The position numbers and the translations under genes are program-made. From contig JAIOIU010000142.1 in assembly GCA_019912425.1 (NCBI GenBank), positions 1-48,167 of the forward strand: a DNA stretch of 48,167 bases, written 5' to 3'. The first letter of the stretch is position 1; each line of letters starts with the position of its first letter. The DNA is from Candidatus Methylomirabilis tolerans (lineage in GTDB: Bacteria; Methylomirabilota; Methylomirabilia; Methylomirabilales; Methylomirabilaceae). The notes under the pieces were generated by a model. That model was given only the letters and a program-made list of their open reading frames with translations, was not told the origin of the DNA and searched no databases. Below are positions 1 to 8,419 of the stretch, piece after piece.

Positions 1-41
1 CGCTCCACGGCGGAGGCGGGGTAGGTTGGCTGCTCCCTCAT
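1..41 (-). CDS. Transposase, N-terminus only (runs off left edge)
   Basis: On the minus strand an ATG at 41 is preceded by a strong ribosome site (AAAGGAGGA, 47-55) and opens a frame with no stop to base 1, starting MREQPTYPASAVE. This start resembles the IS481/ISNCY-like integrase transposases, whose N-termini begin similarly before a helix-turn-helix, but 13 residues cannot prove the family. The repeats at 92-136 behind it fit an insertion sequence end. Confidence 0.4.
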   Translation of the reverse strand, partial: MREQPTYPASAVE

Positions 42-91
42 GGTCTCCTCCTTTCTGGACGAGACCGCAGCCTACCCCATCTCCTGAGAAA

Positions 92-136
92 GCGGACAGA
101 TCATTTGCTACAGGAGGCGGACATTTCACATGCTAC
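92..136. repeat. Two imperfect direct repeats at the insertion sequence tip
   Basis: GCGGAC...TGCTAC occurs at 92-111 and again at 117-136, 25 bases apart, with 14 to 15 of 20 positions shared. They lie between the transposase start and the first chromosomal bases, where transposase-binding units sit in many insertion sequences. Confidence 0.5.
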
Positions 137-158
137 CAACATTTTCCTTGCCTTTGCG

Positions 159-187
159 TTGACAATGTATCCGTTGTGTGCTAAGGA
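159..187 (+). promoter_or_regulatory. Possible sigma-70 promoter for the HNH gene
   Basis: A perfect TTGACA at 159-164 is followed after 17 bases by TAAGGA (182-187), a weak -10. It starts 18 bases beyond the insertion sequence tip. The 11 bases beginning with TTGACA are identical to those of the mraZ promoter at 12839. Transcription from here would begin near 194, favouring the downstream ATG at 238 for the gene. Confidence 0.35.
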
Positions 188-189
188 TC

Positions 190-783
190 ATGTCACTAGA
201 GGGGGATACGCGAGCCCTGAGCCGACTGAACCGCTCGATGGACACTGACAAAGTATTAGTATTGAATAACTCCTTTGAACCCCTCCACGTCTGCACCGCG
301 CGAAGAGCCATTATTCTGCTGTACACCGGAAAGGCCGAACGGATCGAGGACAGCCCGAGTATTATTCATTCCCCCTCGATTGCCATTATCATCCCCGCCG
401 TTATCCGTCTCCATCGCTACGTGAGGCGGCCTGCCATTCCCGCGGTCTCTTTTAACAAGAAGAATATCCTGAAGCGGGATGCCTACACCTGTCAGTACTG
501 TGGTCGAAATGGCGGCGAACGGATGACCATCGACCATGTGATCCCAAGATCGCTTGGCGGACGAACCATCTGGGAGAACGTGGTGAGCGCCTGCCGTGCG
601 TGCAATGTGAAGAAGGGAAACAAGCCTCTTCACGAGGTCAGCATGAACCTGCTCCGCAAGCCTGCCAAGCCGGTCTCTGCCGTGTACCTCGGTATCATGT
701 TCTATTCCCCGCACGGGATCACGTCCTGGAGTAAGTACCTCCCTCGCGGAGCAGGTGGGGACCTATCGGGTTTCCTTTCCTGA
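190..783 (+). CDS. HNH endonuclease (McrA-like)
   Basis: Predicted small nuclease of the HNH family. A CxxC zinc knuckle (CQYCGRNGG) is followed by the core DHVIPRSLGG and then a second knuckle with CxACNxKKG, the usual order in free-standing HNH proteins; the DH pair should hold the catalytic metal. The N-terminal part (DKVLVLNNSFEPL) is the conserved lead-in of this family. The start is uncertain: GTG 178, ATG 190 and ATG 238 are all in frame, none with a well-spaced ribosome site. ATG 238 best matches the family length and the possible promoter at 159-187. Free-standing HNH proteins of this kind are common housekeeping-associated genes of unknown target; no restriction or phage partner lies next to it. 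uvrB follows 12 bases downstream. Confidence 0.85.
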   Translation: MSLEGDTRALSRLNRSMDTDKVLVLNNSFEPLHVCTARRAIILLYTGKAERIEDSPSIIHSPSIAIIIPAVIRLHRYVRRPAIPAVSFNKKNILKRDAYTCQYCGRNGGERMTIDHVIPRSLGGRTIWENVVSACRACNVKKGNKPLHEVSMNLLRKPAKPVSAVYLGIMFYSPHGITSWSKYLPRGAGGDLSGFLS

Positions 784-795
784 CCACCTCACCCC

Positions 796-2796
796 ATGCC
801 AAATTTCAAGCTCGTCTGCGACTATCAGCCGAAAGGCGATCAACCCCAAGCGATCAGGAAGCTGGTTGACGGGTGCCTGCAGGACAGGCCTCACCAGGTA
901 CTCCTGGGGGTGACCGGTTCGGGTAAAACCTTTACTATGGCGAACGTCATCGCGTCGGTCGAGCGCCCCTCGCTGATCATTGCCCACAACAAGACCCTGG
1001 CAGCCCAGCTCTATGAAGAGTTCAAGGCGTTTTTCCCGCACAACGCCGTTGAATACTTCGTCAGCTACTACGACTACTATCAGCCGGAGGCGTATCTGCC
1101 TGTTACCGATACCTTCATCGAGAAGGATTCCATGATCAATGATCAGATCGATAAGCTACGTCATTCAGCTACGCGTTCGCTGTTGGAGCGACGTGATGTA
1201 GTCATTGTGGCCTCCGTCTCATGCATCTACGGTCTGGGCTCTCCGGAAGCCTATTATGGAATGATGGTGTTCCTGGAGCGGGGCGGCTTCTGCGACCGGG
1301 AGGCGATGCTCCGGAAGCTGGTGGAGATCCAGTATCAGCGAAACGACTACGATCTGCACCGGGGCAGTTTCCGGGTGCGAGGGGACGTGGTGGAGATCTT
1401 CCCCGCCTATGCCGACACGGTGGTTCGAGTGGAGCTGTTCGGCGACGAGGTAGAAGGGCTGTGGGAGGTCGACTCGCTCACCGGCGAGCGGATCCAAGGA
1501 CTCCATCGGGTTCCGATCTATCCGGCCACGCATTATGTTACCCCCCACGACCGTCGAGAGGCGGCTTTTGCGGCGATCCTTGATGAGCTGAATGAACAGG
1601 TCGCGTCCTTTGAGAAGACCGGAAAACTCCTCGAGGCACAGCGACTGAAGCAGCGAACATCCTTCGACCTGGAGATGATGCGGGAGATCGGGGTCTGCAA
1701 AGGGATCGAGAACTACTCACGTCACCTGTCTGGCCGGACCCCTGGCGAGCCGCCTCCTACGCTGATGGACTACTTGCCGAGGGATGCCCTGGTGATCATC
1801 GATGAATCTCACCAGACGATCCCGCAGATCCGCGGTATGTATCACGGCGACCGCTCCCGTAAGGGAACGCTGGTCGAGTACGGGTTCCGTCTTCCGTCGG
1901 CCTTGGATAATCGGCCGTTCACCTTCGAGGAGTTCGAGCGGGCTGTGCATCAGGTCATCTACGTATCGGCTACACCGGGCCCCTACGAATTGACGAAGGT
2001 CAAGGGGGAGATCGTGGAGCAGATTATCCGCCCCACCGGGCTGATCGATCCCGAGATCCAGGTCAGGCCGATCCGCGGGCAGATCGATGATCTGATCGGC
2101 GAAGTCCGGGCTGTCACTGCCAGAGGCCATCGCGTCCTGGTCACGACGCTCACCAAACGAATGGCCGAGGACCTTACCGACTACCTCACCGAGGTTGAAA
2201 TTAAGGTTCGCTACTTGCACTCCGACATCGATACGCTGGAGCGGAGTGAGATCATCCGCGAACTGAGGCTGGGGAAGTTCGATGTGCTGGTCGGGATCAA
2301 CCTGTTGCGGGAAGGGCTGGACATCCCTGAGGTGGCGCTGGTGGCTATTCTGGACGCGGACAAGGAGGGGTTCCTTCGTTCCTCCGGTTCCCTTATCCAG
2401 ACCATCGGCCGTGCCGCAAGGAATGTCGAGGGACGGGTGATACTGTATGCCGACGTCATCACAGATTCGATGAAGCGCGCTATGGAGGAGACTGAGCGGC
2501 GACGTGAGCGTCAGATGGCCTATAACCGCGAGTACGGAATCACACCGGAAAGCATTAAGAAGTCGATCTCTAATGTTCTCTTGAGCGTCTGCGAGAAAGA
2601 CTATTACACCGTCCCGGCGACGCCGGAGGTCGAGACAACCGACCGTCTCACGGAAGAAGAGCTGTCGGCTAAGATTGTGCAGCTGGAGAAAGAGATGCGA
2701 GCGGCGGCAAAGCGGCTGGAGTTCGAGCGGGCGGCGGAGATCCGGGATCAAATCCGGGAGATGGAGAAGCGCCGCCTCGGCATCGTCGAGGGTTAG
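796..2796 (+). CDS. uvrB: Excinuclease ABC subunit B
   Basis: UvrB receives damaged DNA from UvrA, verifies the lesion by strand separation and recruits UvrC in nucleotide excision repair. The 666 residues match the family length. Walker A GVTGSGKT is at 38-45, the aromatic beta-hairpin [12 protein letters not shown] at 91-102 that is inserted between the strands, and the helicase motif II DESH at 336-339. Helicase motifs continue through TIGRAARN, and the C-terminus carries the UVR motif ([24 protein letters not shown] region) that contacts UvrC. The ATG at 796 gives the conserved N-terminus and has only a weak ribosome site. No LexA box was recognised upstream. Confidence 0.98.
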   Translation: MPNFKLVCDYQPKGDQPQAIRKLVDGCLQDRPHQVLLGVTGSGKTFTMANVIASVERPSLIIAHNKTLAAQLYEEFKAFFPHNAVEYFVSYYDYYQPEAYLPVTDTFIEKDSMINDQIDKLRHSATRSLLERRDVVIVASVSCIYGLGSPEAYYGMMVFLERGGFCDREAMLRKLVEIQYQRNDYDLHRGSFRVRGDVVEIFPAYADTVVRVELFGDEVEGLWEVDSLTGERIQGLHRVPIYPATHYVTPHDRREAAFAAILDELNEQVASFEKTGKLLEAQRLKQRTSFDLEMMREIGVCKGIENYSRHLSGRTPGEPPPTLMDYLPRDALVIIDESHQTIPQIRGMYHGDRSRKGTLVEYGFRLPSALDNRPFTFEEFERAVHQVIYVSATPGPYELTKVKGEIVEQIIRPTGLIDPEIQVRPIRGQIDDLIGEVRAVTARGHRVLVTTLTKRMAEDLTDYLTEVEIKVRYLHSDIDTLERSEIIRELRLGKFDVLVGINLLREGLDIPEVALVAILDADKEGFLRSSGSLIQTIGRAARNVEGRVILYADVITDSMKRAMEETERRRERQMAYNREYGITPESIKKSISNVLLSVCEKDYYTVPATPEVETTDRLTEEELSAKIVQLEKEMRAAAKRLEFERAAEIRDQIREMEKRRLGIVEG

Positions 2797-2866
2797 AAGG
2801 GGCTGGAGGAGGGAGGCTGGCCGAAGAACGGAGTGGTAGAGAACTTGGGGTTCGGGAAAAAGGATT

Positions 2867-2884
2867 CCTGTCTATATGGACAGG
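2867..2884 (+). other. Small hairpin in the cold-shock gene leader
   Basis: CCTGTC (2867-2872) pairs with GACAGG (2879-2884) around a six-base loop, about 50 bases ahead of the cold-shock start codon. Cold-shock mRNAs often carry structured leaders, but a 6-bp stem is weak evidence for regulation. Confidence 0.25.
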
Positions 2885-2930
2885 GCGGCGAAAGACTGTA
2901 GGTCCTTCAGGGCCAGAGGAGGTATTGAGC

Positions 2931-3134
2931 ATGAAAGGCAAAGTGAAGTGGTTCAACGTGACGAAGCGGTTCGGATTCGTTGTGCGGGACGATGGGGGGC
3001 AGGATGCGTTCGTCCACGCGAGCGATGTGGAGGGGGGTACCACCTTGAAGGAAGGCGACACGGTCGAGTTTGACCTGGGTCAGGATGATCGTGGCCGCGC
3101 GAAGGCAGTCCGGGTCCGGGTCGTGCCGGGGTAA
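2931..3134 (+). CDS. Cold-shock domain protein
   Basis: Single cold-shock domain protein of 67 residues, an OB-fold RNA/DNA chaperone. The RNP1-like core is present: KGKVKWFNVTKRFGFV near the start and DAFVHASDV in the middle, though the usual GFGFI is KRFGFV here. The ATG at 2931 has an excellent ribosome site (AGAGGAGGT, 8-base gap); a TTG six bases upstream lies too close to it. The 134-base gap after uvrB suggests its own transcript or a leader. Whether it is cold-induced cannot be told from the sequence. Confidence 0.95.
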   Translation: MKGKVKWFNVTKRFGFVVRDDGGQDAFVHASDVEGGTTLKEGDTVEFDLGQDDRGRAKAVRVRVVPG

Positions 3135-3334
3135 TTACCAGACCAGACCTGTCTGAATAGATATTCGCTTAAATCGCGCTGAGAGGATCGTCGGGAGGGG
3201 ATCGCTCCATCGTAAGCTACATGTCTGTCCCTCATGGTGTTTACGGTCCGGCTGCGTGAAGTTGTGCCGTGAATTGTGCCGGCACCGGGGCTTCGCACGT
3301 CATCCAGACATGGATTCTCTCTCCCACTTTCTTT

Positions 3335-3363
3335 TTGACTCCTCGCGTTCCCTGTGCCAGAAT
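3335..3363 (+). promoter_or_regulatory. Probable promoter for the lysA operon
   Basis: TTGACT (3335-3340) and CAGAAT (3358-3363) are separated by 17 bases, matching five and four of six consensus positions. Initiation near 3370 would leave a leader of about 27 bases before the lysA ribosome site. It lies in the 262-base gap after the cold-shock gene. Confidence 0.45.
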
Positions 3364-3396
3364 TCAACACACAACTACTCACGAGGAGAATGCTGC

Positions 3397-4653
3397 ATGC
3401 ATCATTTCCAGTATCGTGGCGATCAGCTTATGTGCGAAGACCTGCCGATCGAACGGATTGCTGAGGAGGTCGGCACGCCGTTCTATCTGTATAGCCATGC
3501 CACGCTCACACACCATTTCCGGACCTTTGATCAGGCGTTCGCCGACATCCCCCACCTGGTCTGTTTTGCGATCAAGGCCAACTCCAACGGCGCGACCCTG
3601 AAGCTCTTTGCCGACCTTGGAGGCGGCGCCGACGTCGTATCGGGCGGGGAGTTGTATCGTGCCATGAGGGCCGGCATTCCGCCCAGTCGGATCGTTTTTG
3701 CGGGAGTGGGTAAGACCCGTGAGGAAATGGGGTTCGCCCTGAAGTCCGATATCCTGATGTTTAACGTAGAATCCCCACAGGAACTCCGCCTGTTGAACGA
3801 CGTGGCCGGGGCCATGGGGACGAAGGCGAGGGTGGCGTTGCGGATCAACCCGGACGTCGATCCTAAAACCCATCCGTATATTTCGACCGGGCTGAAGAAG
3901 AGTAAGTTCGGCATCGACATCTCCCTGGCGATGGAGGAGTACCGAGTCGCCAAGGAACTGCGCCACATCGATGTCGTTGGGGTCCATCAGCATATCGGGT
4001 CCCAAATCACAGAGATCGCGCCCTTTGTAGACAGCCTGGTCAAGGTTGCGGGCCTGATCGCCCAACTTCGGGAACACGGCTTTGCCATCAAGTATCTGGA
4101 TGTCGGTGGCGGGCTCGGGATTACCTATAAGGATGAAGATCCGCCTGTGCCGAGGGTCTTTGCGGAAGCGATGATTGCCGTCATTAAGGATCTCGGCTGC
4201 ACCATCGTGCTGGAGCCAGGACGGGTGATTGTTGGAAATGCGGGGGTCCTGGTGACAAAGGTGCTCTACGACAAGCGCACACCCGCCAAGCACTTTATCG
4301 TGGTTGATGCCGGGATGAACGACCTGGTCCGCCCGAGCCTGTACGGTTCTTTCCACTCTATCCTCCCCGCGCGGCGTCAGAAAGGTCGGGAGGAGGTGAT
4401 GGCTGATGTAGTGGGTCCTGTCTGTGAGTCTGGTGATTTCTTGGCCAAGGACCGGTCTATGCCGGTCCCTGAGTCGGGAGAGCTGTTGGTTGTGATGAGT
4501 GCCGGCGCCTATGGCTATACGATGTCATCCAGCTATAATAGCCGACCTCGGCTACCGGAGATCATGGTGAAAGGAGATCGTTGGTTCACGATCCGCGAGC
4601 GAGAAAGCTACGAAGATCTGATCCGTGGCGAGCGACTCCCTGAGGAGCTATAG
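3397..4653 (+). CDS. lysA: Diaminopimelate decarboxylase
   Basis: Catalyses the last step of lysine synthesis, meso-diaminopimelate to L-lysine and CO2, with PLP. The PLP lysine is Lys60 in FAIKANS. Further family motifs follow in order: HQHIGSQ, DVGGGLG (phosphate-binding glycine loop), EPGR, then CESGDFLAKDR, which supplies the active-site cysteine and substrate contacts from the partner subunit, and GAYGYTMSSSYNSRPR. The frame is open upstream to 3256, but ATG 3397 has a GAGGAG ribosome site and gives 418 residues, the normal length. It heads the lysine/DAP block and has a plausible promoter at 3335-3363. Confidence 0.97.
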   Translation: MHHFQYRGDQLMCEDLPIERIAEEVGTPFYLYSHATLTHHFRTFDQAFADIPHLVCFAIKANSNGATLKLFADLGGGADVVSGGELYRAMRAGIPPSRIVFAGVGKTREEMGFALKSDILMFNVESPQELRLLNDVAGAMGTKARVALRINPDVDPKTHPYISTGLKKSKFGIDISLAMEEYRVAKELRHIDVVGVHQHIGSQITEIAPFVDSLVKVAGLIAQLREHGFAIKYLDVGGGLGITYKDEDPPVPRVFAEAMIAVIKDLGCTIVLEPGRVIVGNAGVLVTKVLYDKRTPAKHFIVVDAGMNDLVRPSLYGSFHSILPARRQKGREEVMADVVGPVCESGDFLAKDRSMPVPESGELLVVMSAGAYGYTMSSSYNSRPRLPEIMVKGDRWFTIRERESYEDLIRGERLPEEL

Positions 4654-4671
4654 AAGAACGTGCGAAGAGTG

Positions 4672-4717
4672 AAATCCCCCCCCTTGCCCCTTTACAAAGG
4701 GAGGTACGGGGGGATTT
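4672..4717. repeat. G/C-run inverted repeat
   Basis: AAATCCCCCC at the left is answered by GGGGGGATTT at the right, with CCCTTTAC/AAAGGGAGG in the middle, giving an imperfect 46-base palindrome between lysA and dapF. Similar palindromes built of C-runs, a short AAAG core and G-runs are dispersed in many environmental genomes. As RNA it would be a strong hairpin, but no T-run follows. Confidence 0.6.
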
Positions 4718-4731
4718 GGGGTGCGAGGCAG

Positions 4732-4767
4732 AACCCCTATACCCTGAACCCTAACCCCTATACCCTG
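4732..4767. repeat. CCCTA-type word repeat
   Basis: A run built from ACCCCTATACCCTGAACC-like words fills the space just before dapF. The same words recur at 6586-6617, 9630-9645, 18596-18732, 22499-22524 and 28742-28810, always between genes. Confidence 0.6.
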
Positions 4768-4776
4768 GTCTTGTAG

Positions 4777-5601
4777 ATGGATAAGCTGATCTTTGTGAAG
4801 ATGAGCGGGAACGGGAACGATTTTATCGTGATCGACAACCGCGATGGTCGGCTCGATGTCGAGCCCAGGACACTGGCCGAGCGGATCTGTCGGCGCAGGG
4901 TATCGGTGGGAGCCGATGGTCTGATCGTAGTCGAGCCCTCCTCAGTAGCGGATTTCCGAATGCGGATCCTGAACGCCGACGGCAGTGAGGCGGAGATGTG
5001 CGGTAATGGCGCTCGCTGTGTAGCCAGGTTCGCCGAGATGTTAGGGATCGCCGGGCCCCACATGGCCTTTGAAACGCTGGCAGGGATCATCCTGGCCCGG
5101 GTAGACGGTTCCAGAGTCACGCTCCAGACAAGTCGACCACAAGGGATGCGCCTTCACCAATCGATCGAGGTGGACGGTGTCGTCCACGAGATTCACAGTA
5201 TCAATACAGGGGTTCCTCATGCGGTTCTCTTCTACTCGGATTTGGAGGCGATCCCGGTCAGAACTCTAGGGCGCACGATCAGGTTTCACCCGGCCTTTCA
5301 ACCGGCAGGAACGAATGTCGATTTTGTCACAGTCCTTGACGGGCATACGCTGGCCATTCGGACCTATGAACGCGGCGTCGAGGACGAGACGCTGGCTTGT
5401 GGTACAGGGACCATCGCCTCGGTGCTGGTTGCAGCCACATTGGGGCTGGTCTCTTCCCCGGTGGATGTCAGGGTGAGATCCGGCGAAATACTCACTGTAT
5501 CGTTTACCGGGAAGGGACCGGAATTTCATGAGGTCTTTTTCGAGGGAGAGGTCCGGCTGGTCTACCAGGGCGAACTGATGGCGGATGCCCTGAAAGAGTA
5601 G
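4777..5601 (+). CDS. dapF: Diaminopimelate epimerase
   Basis: Converts LL-diaminopimelate to meso-diaminopimelate, needed both by LysA and by MurE. It works without a cofactor through two cysteines: Cys75 in MCGNGARC and Cys208 in LACGTGT, both present. GNGNDF near the N-terminus and GTNVDF are further family signatures. The 274-residue length is normal. The upstream space is taken up by a CCCTATACCC word repeat, leaving no recognisable ribosome site before ATG 4777. It sits between lysA and dapA as part of a full DapL-variant pathway. Confidence 0.97.
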   Translation: MDKLIFVKMSGNGNDFIVIDNRDGRLDVEPRTLAERICRRRVSVGADGLIVVEPSSVADFRMRILNADGSEAEMCGNGARCVARFAEMLGIAGPHMAFETLAGIILARVDGSRVTLQTSRPQGMRLHQSIEVDGVVHEIHSINTGVPHAVLFYSDLEAIPVRTLGRTIRFHPAFQPAGTNVDFVTVLDGHTLAIRTYERGVEDETLACGTGTIASVLVAATLGLVSSPVDVRVRSGEILTVSFTGKGPEFHEVFFEGEVRLVYQGELMADALKE

Positions 5602-5616
5602 TGTTTTAGTGTAGAA

Positions 5617-5679
5617 CAGTTTTTAGTTTTGAGTTTTAGATTCTTGGCTAAAAACTCAAAGCTGAAAACTTGAAACTGT
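5617..5679. repeat. TTTTAG-word inverted repeat
   Basis: The dapF-dapA space consists of AGTTTTGAGTTTTAG words followed by their approximate complement. TGAGTTTTAG (5630-5639) pairs with CTAAAAACTCA (5648-5658), and the outer ACAGTTT (5617-5623) with AAACTGT (5673-5679). A long AT-rich hairpin is possible; there is no T-run after it, so it is not a standard terminator. Confidence 0.55.
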
Positions 5680-5695
5680 GCTGAGGGGAGATCAT

Positions 5696-6580
5696 ATGAA
5701 GCGAATGTTTCAGGGTTCGATGGTAGCACTGGTGACCCCCTTCAAGGGTGGGCGGATTGACGAGCCGACTCTCCGTGAGCTGGTAGAGTTTCATATCAAA
5801 AACGGCACCGATGCCCTGATCCCCTGCGGAACGACAGGAGAGTCTCCCACGCTCAGCCATGACGAACATAGGCGGGTGATCGATCTCGTGATTGAGGCGG
5901 CGAATAGGCGCATATCGGTCGTCGTCGGGACCGGCTCGAACAGTACGGCTGAAGCGATCGATCTGACCCGCTATGCCAAACAGGCCGGGGCCGACGGTGC
6001 TCTCCTGGTTCTCCCCTATTACAACAAGCCGACCCAGGCGGGTCTCATCGCTCACTGTCGTGCCGTTGCCGATGCGGTGGAACTGCCATTGATTCTCTAT
6101 AATATCCCGGGGCGGACGGGGGTCAATATGCTGCCGGAGACGCTGGCGGTGCTGGCAGACCATCCATGCATCGTCGGCATGAAAGAGGCAACCGGTAACC
6201 TGGAACAGATGACTCATGACATCGTCCTGTGCGGGGACAAGCTCTCGTTTCTGTCGGGGGATGATACACTCACGCTGCCGCTTTTGGCGGTGGGTGGGCG
6301 AGGTGTGATCTCGGTTGTCGCGAATATTGTGCCACGTGATGTGGCTGACTTGACCCGCGCTTTCCTCAACGGCGACTGGAAGCGCGCCAGAGAGATTCAC
6401 CTCAAGCTCTTCTCACTGTGCCAGGCGATGTTCTTCGAGACGAACCCGATCCCGGTCAAGACTGCTATGGCCCTTCTGGGGATGATTGGTGGCGAATTTC
6501 GCCTGCCGCTCTGCCCGATGAGCGAGCCCAACCTGAACCGGCTCAAAGCCGCCATGCGGGCCTACGGGCTGATCTCGTGA
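5696..6580 (+). CDS. dapA: 4-hydroxy-tetrahydrodipicolinate synthase
   Basis: Condenses pyruvate with aspartate semialdehyde, the committed step of the lysine/DAP branch. The Schiff-base lysine is Lys163 (GMKEATG), the proton relay Tyr135 (ILYNIPGRTG) with Arg140, and the GTTGES loop lies at 45-50. The 294 residues fit the TIM-barrel family. ATG 5696 follows a good ribosome site (GAGGGGAG, 5-base gap); an in-frame GTG at 5678 lies ahead of that site and is unlikely. It is separated from dapF by a word-repeat hairpin and followed by a CCTACAC tandem repeat before dapB. Confidence 0.97.
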   Translation: MKRMFQGSMVALVTPFKGGRIDEPTLRELVEFHIKNGTDALIPCGTTGESPTLSHDEHRRVIDLVIEAANRRISVVVGTGSNSTAEAIDLTRYAKQAGADGALLVLPYYNKPTQAGLIAHCRAVADAVELPLILYNIPGRTGVNMLPETLAVLADHPCIVGMKEATGNLEQMTHDIVLCGDKLSFLSGDDTLTLPLLAVGGRGVISVVANIVPRDVADLTRAFLNGDWKRAREIHLKLFSLCQAMFFETNPIPVKTAMALLGMIGGEFRLPLCPMSEPNLNRLKAAMRAYGLIS

Positions 6581-6585
6581 GCGTT

Positions 6586-6617
6586 CCTACACCCTACACC
6601 CTACACCCTACACCCTG
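6586..6617. repeat. CCTACAC tandem repeat (7-bp unit, about 4.5 copies)
   Basis: Four perfect copies of CCTACAC followed by CCTG fill the short dapA-dapB space. It is the cleanest example of the CCCTA-type words that recur between genes in this window. The unit resembles a telomere repeat only by chance. Confidence 0.8.
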
Positions 6618-6632
6618 TTCTTTGGGTCTTCG

Positions 6633-7445
6633 ATGATACGCGCCGTTGTCTGTGGTGCGGCTGGGCGAATGGGCGGACGTATTATCGCCATGATCCAAGC
6701 GGCGGACGACTTCACCCTGGCTGGGGCAGTGGAGCGACCAGGCAATCCACGTATCGGGCAGGATGCAGGAGAGGTGGCGGGCATCGGTAAGATCGGCATA
6801 CCCCTTGTCGGCGATCTGGGTACCGTGATGGGTGAGGGGCAGGTGGTGATCGACTTTACCGCCCCGCAGGCCACCATGACCCATCTGGCTATTGCCGCCC
6901 ACGCAAAGATGCCTGTTGTAGTCGGGACTACGGGGTTGAACGCCGCCGATCTGGAGAGGATTCAAGAACTCAGCTCGGCTGCTCCGTGCGTCGTCTCACC
7001 CAATATGAGCGTCGGGATCAACGTCCTGTTGAAGGTCCTGACCGAGATAGCCTCAACCCTTGGAGAAGAGTACGACGTTGAGATCGTTGAGACCCACCAT
7101 CGGTTCAAGCAGGACGCCCCAAGCGGAACCGCTTTGAAAATTGCGCAGGTGATCGCACAGACGCTGGGTCGTGAACTGGACACGACAGGGGTCTATGGCC
7201 GCAAGGGATTGGTCGGAGCGCGCAGCAAAGAGGAGATCGCCATCCACGCGCTGCGAGCCGGCGATGTGATCGGGGATCATACGGTCATCTTTGGGGGTAT
7301 GGGGGAGCGGATTGAGGTGACGCACCGCGCCCACAGTCGGGATAATTTTGCTCGTGGTGCATTACGGGCGGCCCGTTGGATCATTGGCCGGCCGCCCGGC
7401 TTGTACGATATGCAGGATGTACTGGGATTAAAAGAGCGAACATGA
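6633..7445 (+). CDS. dapB: 4-hydroxy-tetrahydrodipicolinate reductase
   Basis: Reduces the DapA product with NAD(P)H to tetrahydrodipicolinate. The Rossmann motif GAAGRMG is at 8-14, GTTGL at 99-103, the catalytic pair His155-His156 with Lys159 in ETHHRFKQ, and the substrate loop DAPSGTA at 161-167. The 270-residue length is standard. ATG 6633 has no clear ribosome site because the upstream space is the CCTACAC repeat, so coupling to dapA is plausible. Together with dapA, dapF, lysA and the downstream dapL it makes a complete short lysine route. Confidence 0.97.
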   Translation: MIRAVVCGAAGRMGGRIIAMIQAADDFTLAGAVERPGNPRIGQDAGEVAGIGKIGIPLVGDLGTVMGEGQVVIDFTAPQATMTHLAIAAHAKMPVVVGTTGLNAADLERIQELSSAAPCVVSPNMSVGINVLLKVLTEIASTLGEEYDVEIVETHHRFKQDAPSGTALKIAQVIAQTLGRELDTTGVYGRKGLVGARSKEEIAIHALRAGDVIGDHTVIFGGMGERIEVTHRAHSRDNFARGALRAARWIIGRPPGLYDMQDVLGLKERT

Positions 7446-7462
7446 ATCTCAGGAGCAGTGTA

Positions 7463-7571
7463 GTCATTGCGAGCGACCAAAGGGAGCGTGGCAATCTCAT
7501 CGTTGTACCCAGGAACCACGTACCCCAACTGCTGTAAGATTGCTTCGGTCGCTCCGCTTCCTCGCAATGAC
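7463..7571. repeat. GTCATTGCGAG palindromic element, copy 1
   Basis: GTCATTGCGAGCGACC at the left end is answered by GGTCGCTCCGCTTCCTCGCAATGAC at the right end, with GGCAATCTC and AAGATTGCTTC inside. This is the widespread REP/MITE-like element of environmental bacteria; a second, shorter copy lies at 44771-44846. It occupies most of the 178-base dapB to FAH gap and carries no gene. Confidence 0.7.
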
Positions 7572-7623
7572 CGCTGAGGGAGACTTTCCGGGCAATAATT
7601 TTTCAGTGCCATGGACTTAAATA

Positions 7624-8385
7624 ATGCGGATTGTGCGATTTGTCGCCGGCAAGCAACTACGGTACGGTGTGGTAGAGGACTCCGTCGTCCGGGAGATACA
7701 GGGCGACATCTTCGGCAAGTTTACCGTGATGGATCGGACGCATTCGCTGAAGAGAATCAGATTTCTTGCGCCGACCGAACCCACTAAGATCGTGGGGGTA
7801 GGTCTGAACTACCATGATCATGCCGAGGAGATGAAACTTCAATCCCCTGACGAGCCGATCATTTTCTTGAAGCCGCCGACCGCTGTGCTCGCCCATCGTG
7901 GACGGATCATCTATCCGCAGTCATGTGGTCGGCTGGATTATGAGGCGGAGTTGGGGGTTGTCGTGAAGAAGACTGCGAGGGCTGTGCCGATCGAGAAGGC
8001 CCATCGCTATATCCTGGGGTATGTCTGCTTTAACGATGTGACAGCTAGAGACCTACAGCGTCAGGACGGACAATGGACCCGATCAAAATCGTTTGAGACC
8101 TTTGCTCCGTTCGGTCCGTGGATCGAGACCGATCTCGATCTTTCCGATGCGCCAATCCGGGCATTCCTGAATGGTGTGATGCGACAGGAGTCGAACATTA
8201 ATAACCTGATCTTTGAGATTCCGTATCTGATTCATTTTATCTCTACGGTTATGACTCTCTGCCCGGGCGATGTCATTACTACCGGCACCCCTTCGGGGAT
8301 CGGTCCGATGCGGCCCGGCGATACGATTGAGATCGAGGTGGAAGGGATCGGCCGATTACGCAACACGGTTGTTGCTGAAAGCTGA
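7624..8385 (+). CDS. Fumarylacetoacetate hydrolase family protein
   Basis: A 253-residue member of the FAH superfamily, which cleaves or isomerises beta-keto acid type substrates with a divalent metal. The order of motifs is typical: GVGLNYHDHAEEM (catalytic His), EAELGVVV (metal-binding acidic residues), YVCFNDVTARDLQ, then TGTPSGIGPMRPGD near the end, after a short N-terminal domain. Sequence alone does not separate hydroxyhepta-dienedioate isomerase, fumarylpyruvate hydrolase or oxaloacetate decarboxylase activities. It lies between dapB and dapL, but no role in lysine synthesis is known for the family. Confidence 0.9.
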   Translation: MRIVRFVAGKQLRYGVVEDSVVREIQGDIFGKFTVMDRTHSLKRIRFLAPTEPTKIVGVGLNYHDHAEEMKLQSPDEPIIFLKPPTAVLAHRGRIIYPQSCGRLDYEAELGVVVKKTARAVPIEKAHRYILGYVCFNDVTARDLQRQDGQWTRSKSFETFAPFGPWIETDLDLSDAPIRAFLNGVMRQESNINNLIFEIPYLIHFISTVMTLCPGDVITTGTPSGIGPMRPGDTIEIEVEGIGRLRNTVVAES

Positions 8386-8419
8386 CCGCTAACAGCTAAT
8401 CCAAGAGGAGAAGAAAGGT

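Larger units (their letters stand above)
1..141 (-). mobile_element. Right end of an insertion sequence, truncated by the window edge
   Basis: The segment contains the first codons of a minus-strand transposase-like gene (1-41) and, outside it, two imperfect direct repeats beginning GCGGACA and ending TGCTAC at 92-111 and 117-136, closing with CAACA near 141. Repeated transposase-binding units just inside the tip are common in integrase-type insertion sequences. An inverted pair (18-25 with 71-78, and 42-47 with 61-66) can fold over the transposase start. Ordinary chromosomal sequence resumes at about 142. The family cannot be fixed from 141 bases. Confidence 0.5.

Noticed and set aside
1717-2751. 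Long minus-strand frame inside uvrB
   Set aside because: It is the antisense of a clear uvrB coding region and has no family motifs; long antisense frames are expected at this GC.
3256-3396. N-terminal extension of lysA
   Set aside because: ATG 3397 has the ribosome site and family start, and the extension would overlap the probable promoter at 3335-3363.
3379-4356. Long minus-strand frame inside lysA
   Set aside because: Antisense shadow of lysA without recognisable protein features.
5617-5679. Intrinsic terminator between dapF and dapA
   Set aside because: A hairpin is possible but AT-rich and without a T-run, and the neighbouring genes look co-transcribed.
6586-6617. Possible telomere-type or CRISPR-like tandem repeat
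   Set aside because: The unit is only 7 bases with no spacers, and the same words are scattered in other gaps; it is a simple repeat.
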